36,131 nt of DNA from an uncultured delta proteobacterium (GCA_903920005.1 CAIXKI010000236.1:1-36131); one strand, 5' to 3'. Positions 15,988 through 25,936 are shown, counted from the stretch's first letter. Notes: generated by a model from the letters alone, not told the origin. Made by a program: numbers and translations.

Positions 15988-16084
15988 TTCTACCAGAGGC
16001 CCCTTAGAGCCTCTAAAAACACCCCCTAAAAATGTGCATAAGGAATCGGGGCGCGATAGGATTTCCAAGTCAGTAGGGAAAGCT

Positions 16085-16624
16085 ATGTCATCATTCAATT
16101 CGCCGCAGCCGCATGACCACAAGAGGACAGGGTCCGAGTGGACGACCTTGGGTACTCTACCACCCTATCGACCAGGGATGCGCATGAGCACCATCAATGA
16201 ATTTGAAGGAGCGGTAAACAGATGCGCAGAATTACTTGAGACAGCCTTCAAGAGCCTTCAACCGGGCGCCTCTCCCCTACGTGCCATGGATTCAACCGCC
16301 ATCAACATGACGGTCCGCCACATCGCATCCGCGATCGCGGCGTTGAGTCCTATTGAGCAAGTCATCGAGCCTGAAGCCGACCAAGTTCCTGTTATCGCAA
16401 ACTGGCTCGCGTCCACCATCAACGACTTACGAGATCTCGCGGAACAAACTCATGCCCTTACAGCACAGGAGAATCCTGAGCTTCGAGCAACGCTACTCAA
16501 AGCGCTTCTCGTTCAGTTCCCTCTCATTACGGACAGACTTGAGAATACCATGAGAACCCCTCTGCTAAGCGCGCGACGGGAACTCGCGGAGATCGGTAGT
16601 CCACCAAAGCCAATTACGGAGTAG
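16085..16624 (+). CDS. conserved-looking helical protein of unknown function
   Basis: 179 residues from the ATG at 16085, preceded by GGGAAA with five bases between. The frame is open back to 15797, but the upstream part is Pro/basic-rich, lacks a ribosome binding site and is less protein-like. No signal peptide, membrane segment or known motif is seen. Residues 35-175 look all-alpha, with leucine-rich helices ([32 protein letters not shown]). It is a lone plus-strand gene between rpoZ, which is divergent, and carB, which is convergent. Its last 11 bases overlap the carB 3' end. No function is proposed. Confidence 0.6.
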   Translation: MSSFNSPQPHDHKRTGSEWTTLGTLPPYRPGMRMSTINEFEGAVNRCAELLETAFKSLQPGASPLRAMDSTAINMTVRHIASAIAALSPIEQVIEPEADQVPVIANWLASTINDLRDLAEQTHALTAQENPELRATLLKALLVQFPLITDRLENTMRTPLLSARRELAEIGSPPKPITE

Positions 16625-19600
16625 CAGCTTTCTTTTGCGGCTCTACCACAGCAGGGCTCAAATAGTCCTGAAGAGCCCTCACCGAGAGATAGCTTCCATC
16701 CTTGACCATACCAAGCGCCTCGACCACGGCACGACCAGCCGCAATAGTGGTGTACGTCGGAATTCGGAGCTCATTCGCTACGATGCGAATAGACTTGGAG
16801 TCCATCACCGGTTGCCACCCTTCGGGCGTGTTAATGACCAGCGAAACCGCTCCGGTGCCTAACATATCGACGATATGAGGCGAACCGTCTCGCACCTTGT
16901 TCACAACCTCAACGGTAATCCCGTGCTGGCTAAGAAAGTCCGCGGAGCCCTTTGTCGCGACCACACCGAAACCAAGACCAGAGAGGCGTTTAACGATCGC
17001 TGGCAATGAAGCCTTATCACCATCACGAATGCTTAAGAATACCTTCCCCTCAGACGGAAGCTTCGTACTCGAGGCGAACTGACTCTTCGCGAACGCACCA
17101 CCGAAGTTTGCGTGGATGCCCATCACCTCACCCGTCGATTTCATCTCAGGTCCAAGAACGGTATCCACTCCTGGGAATTTGCTGAATGGAAACACCGACG
17201 CCTTCACCGATACGTATCCCACCGGCTCGACCTCGTGAACGCCTATCTCACGCAGCTTCTTTCCGGCCATCACGCGCGACGCGACCTTTGCCCACGGAAT
17301 CCCTGTCGCCTTACTCACAAACGGAACGGTCCGGGACGCTCGCGGATTCACCTCAAGAATAAAGATCTCTTCAGCCTGCGTAACCGCGAACTGAATGTTC
17401 ATGAGACCAACAACATCCAACTCCTTCGCGAGAATCTTGGCCTGACGCTTAAGCTCCTCTACGACTTTTTGAGAGAGCGTCTGGGGCGGTAAGCAGCACG
17501 AACTATCCCCAGAGTGAATGCCCGCTGGCTCAATGTGCTCCATTACCCCGGCTATAAGCACCTGCTCACCATCACTAACGGCATCAACATCTACTTCGAT
17601 GGCGCTATCCAGGAATCGATCAAGGAGTACCGGCCTATCGTGAGAGACCTCGACCCCTTCGTGCATGTAGCTTCGCACCTCATCCTCAGTGTAAATAACG
17701 CGCATAGCCCGTCCGCCAAGCACAAACGAAGGCCGGATCATGAGAGGGAATCCAACCTTTCGGGCCGCGAGGAGAGCCTCATCCGCCGAGCGCGCGGTCG
17801 CGTATTTCGGCTGTTTCAATCCGAGCTTTTGAATCAGCGCGGAGAACCGCTCACGATCCTCAGCCACATCAATTGACTCTACAGAGGTTCCAATAACCGG
17901 CACGCCCAACGCGGCGAGCTCCGCCGAGATACGAAGTGGCGTTTGCCCACCGAACTGAACGATGACGCCAACAGGCTTCTCTCGCTCTACGATCGACATT
18001 ACCGACTCGACGGTGAGCGGCTCAAAGTACAGCCGATCGCTTGTATCGTAATCTGTCGATACGGTCTCTGGGTTGCAGTTCACCATGATGGTCTCGAAGC
18101 CATCCTCTTTCAGAGCCATTGCCGCGTGCACGCAGCAGTAATCGAATTCAATACCCTGTCCGATTCGGTTGGGCCCCGCGCCAAGGATAATAATCTTCTT
18201 TCGATCGGTTGGCGGAGCGTCAGATCCCGCATCATACGTCGAATAGAGGTACGGCGTGTGGGCTACAAACTCAGCGGCACACGTATCAACCGACTTAAAA
18301 GAGCTCCTAACATTGAGCTTCTTACGATAGTCGCGCACAGCCGCCTCTTTAACATCCAAAAGTTGCGCCAGGCGTCGATCCGAGAATCCGAGCGATTTTA
18401 TCTCTCGCAAGCTCTCACTATCGAGGGACTCAATCGACCTTCCCTTTAAGGACTCCTCAGTCTGTATCAGTTCATCAATCTGTCCAAGAAACCACGGGTC
18501 TATCGCAGTAGCGTGATAGAGGTCCCGCACCGAGAACCCCGCGCGAAGCGCCTCTCCTACCAACCACAAACGCTGCGGAGCCGCTTTCTTCGTAGCCTCA
18601 AGAAGCTCCTGCTTGCCGAGATCCTTGGTAAGCTTGTCTCGATCGAACCCGTAGGTGTCCATCTCCATCGAACACATCGCTTTCTGAAGAGCCTCTTGGA
18701 ACGTTCGACCGAACGAAAGCACCTCTCCAACTGATTTCATCTGAGTTCCGAGTGAGTGATCCGCCGCCGGAAACTTCTCAAAATTGAAACGCGGAATCTT
18801 TACGACTACGTAGTCGATCGATGGTTCAAAACACGCCGGGGTCTCTTTCGTAATATCATTTGATATCTCATCGAGGGTGTACCCTACCGCGAGTTTCGCG
18901 GCGATCTTCGCGATCGGAAACCCTGTCGCCTTAGAAGCGAGCGCCGAGCTTCGGGATACGCGCGGATTCATCTCGATAACGATGATACGACCATCTTTGG
19001 GATTAAGCGCGAACTGAACGTTCGAGCCGCCTGTATCAACTCCTATTCTTCGCATTACCTTGATAGCGGCGTCGCGGAGCAGTTGATACTCTTTGTCAGT
19101 GAGCGTCTGAATCGGGGCAACCGTGATTGAGTCCCCAGTGTGAACTCCCATTGGATCGAAGTTCTCGATACCGCATACGATCACCACGTTATCCTTGAGA
19201 TCTCGCATCACCTCAAGCTCTATCTCCTTCCATCCAAGGAGCGACTCTTCGATCAGAACTTCATGATTCGGGCTCGCGGAGAGCGCTATCGCTACCTTTC
19301 TGTGCAGCTCATCAGCCGCGTACACGATTCCTCCACCCGTTCCTCCAAGTGTTCGTGAGGGACGAAGCACCAACGGATAACCCAACACCTTCGCAGCCTC
19401 TTCAGCGTCAGGCATTGAGGTAGCGAGCATCGAGCGCGCCGATTCGAGCCCTATTTCATCCATGGCTTTACGGAAGAGGTCACGATCTTCGGCGGTTTTA
19501 ATCGACTCGACGTTAGCTCCGATGAGCTGACATCCGTACTTCTCAAAGACGCCTCGCTCCTCAAGTTCAAGAGCGGTATTGAGCGCGGTCTGCCCTCCCA

Positions 19601-19868
19601 TCGTCGGAAGAACGGCATCCGGTCGCTCAATTCGAATAATCTCTTCCACGAAGTCGGCCGTGATCGGCTCAATATAGGTGCGGTCCGCGAACTCTGGGTC
19701 CGTCATGATCGTCGCCGGATTTGAGTTCACCAGGATCACTTTGTATCCCTCTTGCTTCAGGGCCTTGATCGCCTGAGTACCCGAGTAATCAAACTCACAC
19801 GCTTGCCCGATCACAATCGGACCAGACCCAATCAACAAAATTGACTTTATATCAGTTCTCTTTGGCAT
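16614..19868 (-). CDS. carB: carbamoyl-phosphate synthase large subunit
   Basis: 1084 residues. With CarA it makes carbamoyl phosphate from bicarbonate, ammonia from glutamine and two ATP. The two homologous halves each begin with a carbamoyl-phosphate-synthase preATP-grasp motif ([17 protein letters not shown] near 14; [15 protein letters not shown] near 565) and contain ATP-grasp signatures ([59 protein letters not shown]). A C-terminal MGS-like allosteric domain spans about 940-1084. Length is normal. It ends the pyr run, 26 bp after carA, and overlaps the convergent unknown gene by 11 bp; no terminator is seen between them. Confidence 0.97.
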   Translation of the reverse strand: MPKRTDIKSILLIGSGPIVIGQACEFDYSGTQAIKALKQEGYKVILVNSNPATIMTDPEFADRTYIEPITADFVEEIIRIERPDAVLPTMGGQTALNTALELEERGVFEKYGCQLIGANVESIKTAEDRDLFRKAMDEIGLESARSMLATSMPDAEEAAKVLGYPLVLRPSRTLGGTGGGIVYAADELHRKVAIALSASPNHEVLIEESLLGWKEIELEVMRDLKDNVVIVCGIENFDPMGVHTGDSITVAPIQTLTDKEYQLLRDAAIKVMRRIGVDTGGSNVQFALNPKDGRIIVIEMNPRVSRSSALASKATGFPIAKIAAKLAVGYTLDEISNDITKETPACFEPSIDYVVVKIPRFNFEKFPAADHSLGTQMKSVGEVLSFGRTFQEALQKAMCSMEMDTYGFDRDKLTKDLGKQELLEATKKAAPQRLWLVGEALRAGFSVRDLYHATAIDPWFLGQIDELIQTEESLKGRSIESLDSESLREIKSLGFSDRRLAQLLDVKEAAVRDYRKKLNVRSSFKSVDTCAAEFVAHTPYLYSTYDAGSDAPPTDRKKIIILGAGPNRIGQGIEFDYCCVHAAMALKEDGFETIMVNCNPETVSTDYDTSDRLYFEPLTVESVMSIVEREKPVGVIVQFGGQTPLRISAELAALGVPVIGTSVESIDVAEDRERFSALIQKLGLKQPKYATARSADEALLAARKVGFPLMIRPSFVLGGRAMRVIYTEDEVRSYMHEGVEVSHDRPVLLDRFLDSAIEVDVDAVSDGEQVLIAGVMEHIEPAGIHSGDSSCCLPPQTLSQKVVEELKRQAKILAKELDVVGLMNIQFAVTQAEEIFILEVNPRASRTVPFVSKATGIPWAKVASRVMAGKKLREIGVHEVEPVGYVSVKASVFPFSKFPGVDTVLGPEMKSTGEVMGIHANFGGAFAKSQFASSTKLPSEGKVFLSIRDGDKASLPAIVKRLSGLGFGVVATKGSADFLSQHGITVEVVNKVRDGSPHIVDMLGTGAVSLVINTPEGWQPVMDSKSIRIVANELRIPTYTTIAAGRAVVEALGMVKDGSYLSVRALQDYLSPAVVEPQKKAATP

Positions 19869-19894
19869 AACGATCCGCCTTCGCGCTCACTCCA

Positions 19895-21088
19895 CTATCG
19901 GGCCCCACCCATTACCAAGTCATGGAACCGTTTAAACAGGTACCTAGAATCGTGAGGACCTGGCGATGATTCCGGGTGATACTGCACCGAGAATGCTCGA
20001 GCCTCCTTCGATTCAAGACCTTCAACGGTCATGTCATTGAGATTCAGGTGAGAGATGAAAACATTCTTTGGTAAGCTGTCTTTGTGCACGGCGAAACCGT
20101 GATTCTGAACGGTGATCTCAACCTTACCAGTCGTCTCATCGCGCACCGGATGGTTTCCTCCACGGTGCCCGAACTTCAACTTGTAGGTTTTTCCACCCAG
20201 GGCTTGGCCGAGGATCTGATGCCCGAGGCAGATACCGAACATCGGCACTTTTCCTAACATCTCTTGGACGGGCTTCACGACGTACCCAAGGGTTGCCGGG
20301 TCACCAGGACCGTTTGAGAGAAAGACCCCGTCAGGCCTAAGGGCCATAATCTCCGATGAAGTAGTTCCCGCGGGAACTACCGTCACCCGAAACCCAACAT
20401 CGACCAAGAGGCGAAGGATGTTCGTCTTAACACCGCAATCAATCGCTACAACGTGAGGCCGAGAGACGAGCTGCTCTTGCGAAAGCTTACGAGAGTTTCC
20501 TCCGCTCAGACTCCATGGGAGCTTGTCCCATGTATAGATCTCCTTGCACGCAACGTGCTTGACGTAGTCCTTGCCTTCCATCGATCCGAGATCCTTGGCT
20601 TGCGCCACGAGCTGTTGAGGATCTACCCCTTCACCTCCAGCCATCACCGCCATCTGAGCGCCGTTGTCTCGAAGATGCGCGACGATCTGTCGCGTATCGA
20701 TACCTTCAAGCCCCATCACGTTGCTCTTGGCGAGATACGACTGGAGAGAGACGGTCGAACGAAAATTGGAGGGCTCCTTATGCGCGACTCGAACCACTAA
20801 CCCCTCAGTGTAGATTCGGGAGGATTCAACGTCTTCCTCATTGCAGCCGACGTTGCCGATGTGCGGATAGGTAAAGCACATGATCTGTCCGGCGTAACTT
20901 GGGTCTGTAAGGATCTCCTGATAGCCGTACATCGAGGTGTTGAACACAGCTTCGCCAGTCACTGGATTGGAAGCTCCACGCAAAGCTCCGAAGCATCGTC
21001 CCTTGAATACCTTCCCATCAGCGAGCGCGAAATAGCCGGTCTCACCGCGCGCTTCTATACTCTGTTGCTGCGTCTTTTCTATCTTCAT
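19895..21088 (-). CDS. carA: carbamoyl-phosphate synthase small subunit
   Basis: 397 residues. CarA hydrolyses glutamine and passes ammonia to CarB. The N-terminal small-subunit domain (VTGEAVFNTSMYGYQEILTDPSYAGQ) is followed by a class I glutamine amidotransferase with the nucleophile Cys287 in FGICLGHQ and the His371/Glu373 pair in YHPESSPGPHD. The ATG at 21088 is chosen because GAGG precedes it and it matches the conserved start region; an in-frame TTG four codons upstream abuts the pyrC stop. It sits between pyrC and carB in a co-directional run. Confidence 0.95.
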   Translation of the reverse strand: MKIEKTQQQSIEARGETGYFALADGKVFKGRCFGALRGASNPVTGEAVFNTSMYGYQEILTDPSYAGQIMCFTYPHIGNVGCNEEDVESSRIYTEGLVVRVAHKEPSNFRSTVSLQSYLAKSNVMGLEGIDTRQIVAHLRDNGAQMAVMAGGEGVDPQQLVAQAKDLGSMEGKDYVKHVACKEIYTWDKLPWSLSGGNSRKLSQEQLVSRPHVVAIDCGVKTNILRLLVDVGFRVTVVPAGTTSSEIMALRPDGVFLSNGPGDPATLGYVVKPVQEMLGKVPMFGICLGHQILGQALGGKTYKLKFGHRGGNHPVRDETTGKVEITVQNHGFAVHKDSLPKNVFISHLNLNDMTVEGLESKEARAFSVQYHPESSPGPHDSRYLFKRFHDLVMGGAR

Positions 21089-21101
21089 ACCCAGCCTCAA
21101 C

Positions 21102-22430
21102 TCACTTCGTATTCAATGCCATCTCCGACGCCAGTCGTCCGTTTACGACAACGTGACGCCCACCAACAAAGGTGTGCACGGCGAGTCCCTTAAGGTCTCG
21201 CCCGACAAAAGGGCTATTTTTCGATTTCGAGCGGATATCCTCCTCCGCAAACCGCCACGTGCGATTTGGATCCACGACGATTACGTCAGCGTCACTGCCA
21301 ACGGATAATCTTCCGTACGGAAGGTCAAACGACTTAGCTGGCCCCGAACAGAGCAGCTCTACCATTCGACGTCGAGAGAGAACCCCTTCCGCGCTCATCT
21401 CAATAAGGAGGGGCAAACTCGTCTGAAGTCCTAGAATTCCAACCGTCGCGCGCGAAAACTCCACGAGCTTACTATCTCTGTCGTGCGGCGCGTGATCGCT
21501 GGCGATCGCGTCGACCGTTCCATCCTTAAGTCCCGCTATCAACCCAGCGATATCCTCATTATCTTTTAGCGGAGGCATCATCTTGAAAGCCGTGTCGTAG
21601 GTCTCACAGCAACTATCATCAAGGAGAAGGTGGTGAGGAGCGACTTCGCAAGTAATGTTAATGCCGTCGTTCTTCGCGCGGCGAATCAATTCCACTCCAC
21701 GAGCGGTTGATACGTGACAGATATGAACTTTTCCCTTCGTGAAACGCGCAAGCTCAATGTCGCGCGCTATCATCACGTCTTCGGCAACCCCGGGAAATCC
21801 CTTGAGGCCAAGACGAAGAGAACGAGGCGACTCGTTCATGCATCCACCACAGCTAAGATTTCGATCCTCCTCGTGGCACGAGAGAGGAAGTCCGAGCATC
21901 AAACACCACTCAAGAGCGCGGCGCATCAGACCAGCATCAGCGACCGGGTCACCATCGTCAGAGAACGCGACGCATCCCGCTTTAGCAAGCTCAGAGTACG
22001 GAGCGAGCTGCTTTCCCTTTCGCTCCATCGAGATCGCGCCGATCGGAAGAACTCGGGACGCGCCTGCAGCCTTCGCTTTTTCAAGTATAAACCGCGTTAC
22101 CTCGGCAGAGTCGTTCGCCGGTTTTGTATTCGGCATACAACAGATAGAGGTGAAACCTCCAAGCGCAGCCGCCTCTGCTCCGGTTTGCACGGTCTCCTTC
22201 CACTCTTCACCTGGCTCTCGAAGATGGACGTGCAAGTCGATACAACCCGGCATCACCCACTGCTTCTTGGCGTCAATGTGCTCAGCCTCAGCGTGCTCTT
22301 TTAGAACACCCGGCTTCTCTATCGCTTTGACTTTGCCATCCTCAATAAGGAGATCGAACTCACCATCCCGATCAGACGCGGCGTCGATAAGTGTGCCACC
22401 GTGAATAACTACCGGCCTCGCTTTAGCCAT
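21102..22430 (-). CDS. pyrC: dihydroorotase
   Basis: 442 residues. Converts carbamoyl aspartate to dihydroorotate. Zinc ligands are visible in DLHVHLREPG, CHEED and HVSTARG, and the catalytic Asp in ASDHAPHD, the pattern of the class I (amidohydrolase) type. The ATG at 22430 is fixed by a perfect AGGAGG (22437-22442) six bases upstream, and overlaps the pyrB end by eight bases; the frame is open further upstream but that part duplicates the end of pyrB in another frame. Translation is probably coupled to pyrB. In many bacteria class I PyrC associates with PyrB. Confidence 0.95.
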   Translation of the reverse strand: MAKARPVVIHGGTLIDAASDRDGEFDLLIEDGKVKAIEKPGVLKEHAEAEHIDAKKQWVMPGCIDLHVHLREPGEEWKETVQTGAEAAALGGFTSICCMPNTKPANDSAEVTRFILEKAKAAGASRVLPIGAISMERKGKQLAPYSELAKAGCVAFSDDGDPVADAGLMRRALEWCLMLGLPLSCHEEDRNLSCGGCMNESPRSLRLGLKGFPGVAEDVMIARDIELARFTKGKVHICHVSTARGVELIRRAKNDGINITCEVAPHHLLLDDSCCETYDTAFKMMPPLKDNEDIAGLIAGLKDGTVDAIASDHAPHDRDSKLVEFSRATVGILGLQTSLPLLIEMSAEGVLSRRRMVELLCSGPAKSFDLPYGRLSVGSDADVIVVDPNRTWRFAEEDIRSKSKNSPFVGRDLKGLAVHTFVGGRHVVVNGRLASEMALNTK

Positions 22431-23391
22431 GCCCAACCTCCTCTGTTGCTCCAACAGTTCTGGCCAGCAGATAGAGAACCGCCATCCGCACCGCCACACC
22501 ATTAGTAACTTGCTGCCGAATTAAGGATCGCGGGCCATCAGCAACGTCGCCCGAGATCTCCGTTCCTCGGTTCATCGGACCAGGATGGATAACAATACTA
22601 TCCGGCGCGTACTTAGCGAGCATCCGTTCGCTCACGCAGTACTCTTTGCTGTACTCATCAAGGTTAGGAACGTAGTGCTCCTCTTGCCGCTCAAGCTGCA
22701 TACGCAGAGAAACTACAACATCTAAACCCTCAAGCCCCTTTGCGAGATCGTTGTATACCCGCACCGAATCCGTACCGAATGCCCCCTTCGCGAAATCCGT
22801 GGGTACCAAAGTATTTGGGCCGATAAGACGGACCTCGTTACCGAGAGTCAAGTGCGCCCAGATGCTACTACGAGCGACGCGTGAATGTCGGACGTCCCCG
22901 ACGAACCCGACGCGCAGACCTTCGAGGCCCCGCTTCTTGGTAGCGAAATGCTGGCGGAGTGTAAGGAGGTCTAGAAGCGCTTGAGTAGGGTGTTCGTGAG
23001 CTCCGTCCCCCGCGTTAACGACGGACGTGCGGCTGAGGTATCGCGATGCGAAGTGCGGAGCTCCACTCTCAGAGTGTCGCATCACGAGCACATCGGGGTT
23101 CATCGACTCCAGTGTGCGAACGGTATCGAGGAGCGTCTCTCCCTTCTTTACCGAACTAGAACCGATACTGACGTTGATGGTATCAGCGGAGAGACGTTTA
23201 CCAGCAATGTCAAAGCTTGAAAGAGTTCGGGTGCTCGGCTCAAAAAAGACGTTGACTATCGTTTTTCCGCGAAGAGTAGGAACTTTTTTAATATCCCTTT
23301 CAGAAACCTCCACGAACGAGTGTGCCGTGTCGAGGTACCGATAAATTTCACTCTTCGAAAGCCCTTGTATTCCCAACAGGTGGTCGACCAT
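22423..23391 (-). CDS. pyrB: aspartate carbamoyltransferase catalytic chain
   Basis: 322 residues. Catalyses the committed step of pyrimidine synthesis. The carbamoyl-phosphate loop reads FFEPSTRTLSSF; the STRT core is intact, but the position after it is Leu where Arg is common. Other signatures are SSVKKGETLLDT, MRHSESGAPHF, NAGDGAHEHPTQALLD and the aspartate-binding SLRMQLERQ region. No pyrI is adjacent. It starts at the ATG at 23391 with a poor ribosome binding site, 162 bp after pyrR, and overlaps pyrC by eight bases. Confidence 0.96.
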   Translation of the reverse strand: MVDHLLGIQGLSKSEIYRYLDTAHSFVEVSERDIKKVPTLRGKTIVNVFFEPSTRTLSSFDIAGKRLSADTINVSIGSSSVKKGETLLDTVRTLESMNPDVLVMRHSESGAPHFASRYLSRTSVVNAGDGAHEHPTQALLDLLTLRQHFATKKRGLEGLRVGFVGDVRHSRVARSSIWAHLTLGNEVRLIGPNTLVPTDFAKGAFGTDSVRVYNDLAKGLEGLDVVVSLRMQLERQEEHYVPNLDEYSKEYCVSERMLAKYAPDSIVIHPGPMNRGTEISGDVADGPRSLIRQQVTNGVAVRMAVLYLLARTVGATEEVGHG

Positions 23392-23414
23392 CGAGCGTTG
23401 AGTTAACAGCAGCG

Positions 23415-23443
23415 CAGGGAACTTTACAAGACCTCAAGCCCTG
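23415..23443 (-). promoter_or_regulatory. imperfect hairpin in pyrB leader
   Basis: CAGGG and CCCTG arms enclose 19 bases some 25 bp upstream of pyrB. It could be part of a PyrR-responsive leader or an anti-terminator, but I cannot match it to a PyrR-binding consensus with confidence. Confidence 0.3.
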
Positions 23444-23532
23444 TTTATTTCACGATTTTTTAACATATTCAGTCATTGGCGAGCTCGGGATAGAGGCTGC
23501 CTTTCCATGCTTCTCAGAATGGGAGTATTCAG

Positions 23533-23554
23533 AAAAAACGCTGTGTCAAACAGC
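23533..23554 (-). terminator. intrinsic terminator or attenuator after pyrR
   Basis: On the minus strand GCTGT-TTGAC-ACAGC is followed by G and six T, beginning at the pyrR stop codon. The stem is short (5 bp). It would separate pyrR from pyrB unless read through, so it is a candidate control point for pyrBC-carAB. Confidence 0.5.
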
Positions 23555-24123
23555 TATCGCTCTTCCCTATCGATCAGGTAGGCACCATCCCGGTACCCCA
23601 TCTCGCTTAAGCGCACTCGAACCAGCTGGGAACGTTGGCACGGCACCACTTTACCGACGTAATCTGCCTGGATTGGCAACTCGCGGTAACCACGGTCACA
23701 CAGAACCGCAAGCTCGACCCGTCGGGGCCTTCCGAAGTCAATTATCGCGTCAAGGGCGGAGCGAATCGTACGCCCCGTGAAGAGAACATCGTCCACCAGG
23801 ACGATTCGAGAGCCCGCTATCCTAAAGGGCAGGTCTGTACCCCTCAATGTTGGCTGCGACTGAGCGCTTGAGAGGTCATCTCGATACAAGGTGATGTCTA
23901 TAACGCCGTAGGTAACATCCACCCCCTCGATCCGTTGAATCTCCTGCTGGAGCCGTTTTCCCAAAAACTCTCCACCAGTACGAATGCCGACGATCGCGAG
24001 GTTTTTAATATCCCGATCCTTCTCAAGGATCTCAAAGCTCATGCGGGACACAGCTCGCGCGATAGTGTCCTCATCCATGACCAGCTGCCACTCGCGGGGG
24101 ACCGGTTTGTACTTCGTCGTCAT
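23554..24123 (-). CDS. pyrR: PyrR pyrimidine operon regulator / uracil phosphoribosyltransferase
   Basis: 189 residues. PyrR proteins bind pyr mRNA leaders in response to UMP and many have weak uracil phosphoribosyltransferase activity. The PRPP-binding motif VLVDDVLFTGRTIRSAL is intact, with the IVGIRTGGEFLGKRL and YRDDL segments typical of PyrR. The start at 24123 has AAGGA upstream. It lies 15 bp behind a small membrane protein gene and directly upstream of pyrB, which is the usual place for the regulator of this operon. Confidence 0.93.
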   Translation of the reverse strand: MTTKYKPVPREWQLVMDEDTIARAVSRMSFEILEKDRDIKNLAIVGIRTGGEFLGKRLQQEIQRIEGVDVTYGVIDITLYRDDLSSAQSQPTLRGTDLPFRIAGSRIVLVDDVLFTGRTIRSALDAIIDFGRPRRVELAVLCDRGYRELPIQADYVGKVVPCQRSQLVRVRLSEMGYRDGAYLIDREER

Positions 24124-24138
24124 ACGGTTAATTCCTTA

Positions 24139-24558
24139 CTAACTGTATACCCTTTCTGCGGAGGGACTGAAACTAAAACTAAAAAGCGTCAGGGTTTTAC
24201 CGAGGATAGTTACCTGTATATCCTCCTGATAAGGCACAGCTATCCATATCTTACCCTCCCCTCTACGGACCTGAATATCACGGACCGATGCCGGTATTCC
24301 ATGGCGTTCAATAACGTCAAAAAGCCTCATCTTTATCTCCTCGTCAGATTCTATCTCGGCGTCCCTGAGAACCTGCCGACAACTCACCTTGAGGTCGAAA
24401 TAGTAGTAGTAAATCGGAACAGCTCGATAGGCCGCAAGAACCCCTACCAGCGAGAGCACAGCCTTAGCCAACGCGCGCCGGCGCACCTTCTTTTGGGGCA
24501 AGGGCTCAACAGGTGAGATGCCCCCTATCGCCTGCTGCTCAACGATCGCGTCGCTCAT
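24139..24558 (-). CDS. small membrane-anchored protein of unknown function
   Basis: 139 residues. A short basic N-terminal region (KKVRRR) is followed by one hydrophobic segment at about residues 30-52 ending in a striking YYYYFD, then a soluble domain of about 85 residues (RQVLRDAEIESDEEIKMRLFDVIERHGIP). The layout is that of a type II anchored protein with an extracytoplasmic domain, similar in plan to several short DUF proteins near envelope or secretion genes, but I cannot name the family. It lies 15 bp upstream of pyrR on the same strand and may share its transcript. Confidence 0.6.
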   Translation of the reverse strand: MSDAIVEQQAIGGISPVEPLPQKKVRRRALAKAVLSLVGVLAAYRAVPIYYYYFDLKVSCRQVLRDAEIESDEEIKMRLFDVIERHGIPASVRDIQVRRGEGKIWIAVPYQEDIQVTILGKTLTLFSFSFSPSAERVYS

Positions 24559-24667
24559 ACGATGTTTCTACCAATCGCCACGGTCCCAGCACCAGAGGGT
24601 AAGTTGAGGGGACCGCTATCGTCAAACGCCTCCCCATGTGTCACCATCAGAAAAATCCAGAGACACC

Positions 24668-24958
24668 ATGCGAACCCGTAGACGCCTAAACACAATCGGT
24701 ACAAGCGGCATCCTCTTGCTCCTGTTGGGGCTGGGTAACGTCTTGGTCGGTCAAAAGAAAGGGGAGTATTACCATAACGCGGTAATCGCGGCGCAAAAGG
24801 ACGCCATGGACCAACAGCAAGCCCTCGACTCTCTTGGGATTCAAAGACTGGATTCTAGGAAAGATTTCTACGAGATCGTTACCCTTGGCGGGATCGGATT
24901 TATACTTGCCGGCTTTACCCTTGTTGGCCTCGATACCTACAGACGCCACTCCAAGTAG
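24668..24958 (+). CDS. small two-helix membrane protein, unknown
   Basis: 96 residues from the ATG at 24668; a GTG at 24638 is in frame but would put ten hydrophilic residues first. Two hydrophobic segments (about residues 12-29 and 70-90) flank a polar, Gln/Asp-rich loop, so it is predicted to be a hairpin membrane protein. It has no recognised motif. It is the only plus-strand gene in this part and its 3' end faces the next gene across nine bases. Confidence 0.55.
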   Translation: MRTRRRLNTIGTSGILLLLLGLGNVLVGQKKGEYYHNAVIAAQKDAMDQQQALDSLGIQRLDSRKDFYEIVTLGGIGFILAGFTLVGLDTYRRHSK

Positions 24959-24967
24959 AAGCGCTAT

Positions 24968-25603
24968 CTACTGATTGCGGATAGGAATGGTGCGAATAGC
25001 CGCTTTCACAAATCCACTCTCTACGGACGATTCGATCCTTTCAAGATCTTCCCTCTCGAGGTCGCTCGGCAACTTTTGGAAAAATATCTCACTTGCAAGC
25101 ACAAGCGAAGCGAAAGACCAGAGCGCAAGCAACGCAGCTGACTTAAAGATCCGAAGGAACGCTATCGACATACCTACCATCGTTGCGCAAAGAAGAACGA
25201 GCCCTCCTGTTCCACGCCAACCCGGAGCGTGCGCGTCGAGTAATTCGGGTTGCGCGAACAAAACGGCCACTACCGAAAGCGCAAGGGAGAGGAGCACGAG
25301 ATAACCACACCGGAGAAGACTAAGTGGACCCGAAACTCCTTTCACCATGCCACGGAGGAGAACCCACCCAAGCGCCATCACGAGAAGAATCCCCCAAGCG
25401 CCTCCTATCTGAATATGCGGCTCAAACGCGGCGACCTTGGGAAACACAGAGAGGTCAACGTAGGGCAAAGCAAGCGGCGCCGCCCCACCCAATAAGGATG
25501 CCAGCAGAGAAAGTCGAAGCAGTTTACTAACCAGGTATGCTCCAACAAGCGTGCCAACGGGAACAGCCACGAGGTACCAAGGAATAGAAGATAATTCGGT
25601 CAT
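24968..25603 (-). CDS. multi-pass membrane protein of unknown function
   Basis: 211 residues with about five hydrophobic stretches (roughly 8-28, 34-50, 68-86, 98-118, 128-170) and a polar C-terminal tail from about 175. It has no recognised family signature; the overall plan is somewhat like a CvpA-type integral membrane protein, but key motifs are not visible. It is convergent with the small membrane gene at 24668-24958. The 337-bp gap upstream holds no gene. Confidence 0.55.
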   Translation of the reverse strand: MTELSSIPWYLVAVPVGTLVGAYLVSKLLRLSLLASLLGGAAPLALPYVDLSVFPKVAAFEPHIQIGGAWGILLVMALGWVLLRGMVKGVSGPLSLLRCGYLVLLSLALSVVAVLFAQPELLDAHAPGWRGTGGLVLLCATMVGMSIAFLRIFKSAALLALWSFASLVLASEIFFQKLPSDLEREDLERIESSVESGFVKAAIRTIPIRNQ

Positions 25604-25783
25604 TACGATTCCACGCTACGAGTGATAGTCCAAACATCCAACGGCTACATCGACACAGAATCAATTTCGCTTGAGGAGAAATGTAACTACCCGCTCGGTA
25701 AAACAACCCGCGCATTACGTCTAATTTTACGATGCCGCCCAACAGAACTTTGGGGACAAAGTTGGTACAACAAGGATTTTTAG

Positions 25784-25803
25784 GGGGTAACTTATGGGGT
25801 AAC
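25784..25803. repeat. GGGGTAAC direct repeat
   Basis: GGGGTAAC occurs at 25784-25791 and 25796-25803 (period 12), about 190 bp upstream of the multi-pass membrane gene. It is a possible tandem protein site. Apart from this and the 17-bp repeats at 25886, the 25604-25940 gap shows nothing I can interpret. Confidence 0.3.
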
Positions 25804-25885
25804 CTAGCGATAGAGAGTGGCAAGCAGAGACGAAACGCCGTTATGGCATACTCCCCGCGAGCACTAACAACAGGCAGCTCTCCCT

Positions 25886-25936
25886 ATCTTCAAATGCAGT
25901 GAATCTTCAAATGCACCGAATCTTAGAATGCACTGA
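25886..25936. repeat. three 17-bp tandem repeats
   Basis: ATCTTCAAATGCAGTGA and two close variants lie head to tail at 25886-25902, 25903-25919 and 25920-25936, immediately beyond the stop of the degenerate receiver gene. No coding or terminator function is evident. Confidence 0.75.

Noticed and set aside
15993-16016. AGAGGC/GCCTCT hairpin as a terminator
   Set aside because: On the plus strand it is followed by A not T, and on the minus strand the T-run precedes it.
15797-16084. N-terminal extension of the unknown gene at 16085
   Set aside because: Open frame but no ribosome binding site, and it runs through repeats and inverted repeats; the internal ATG with GGGAAA is better.
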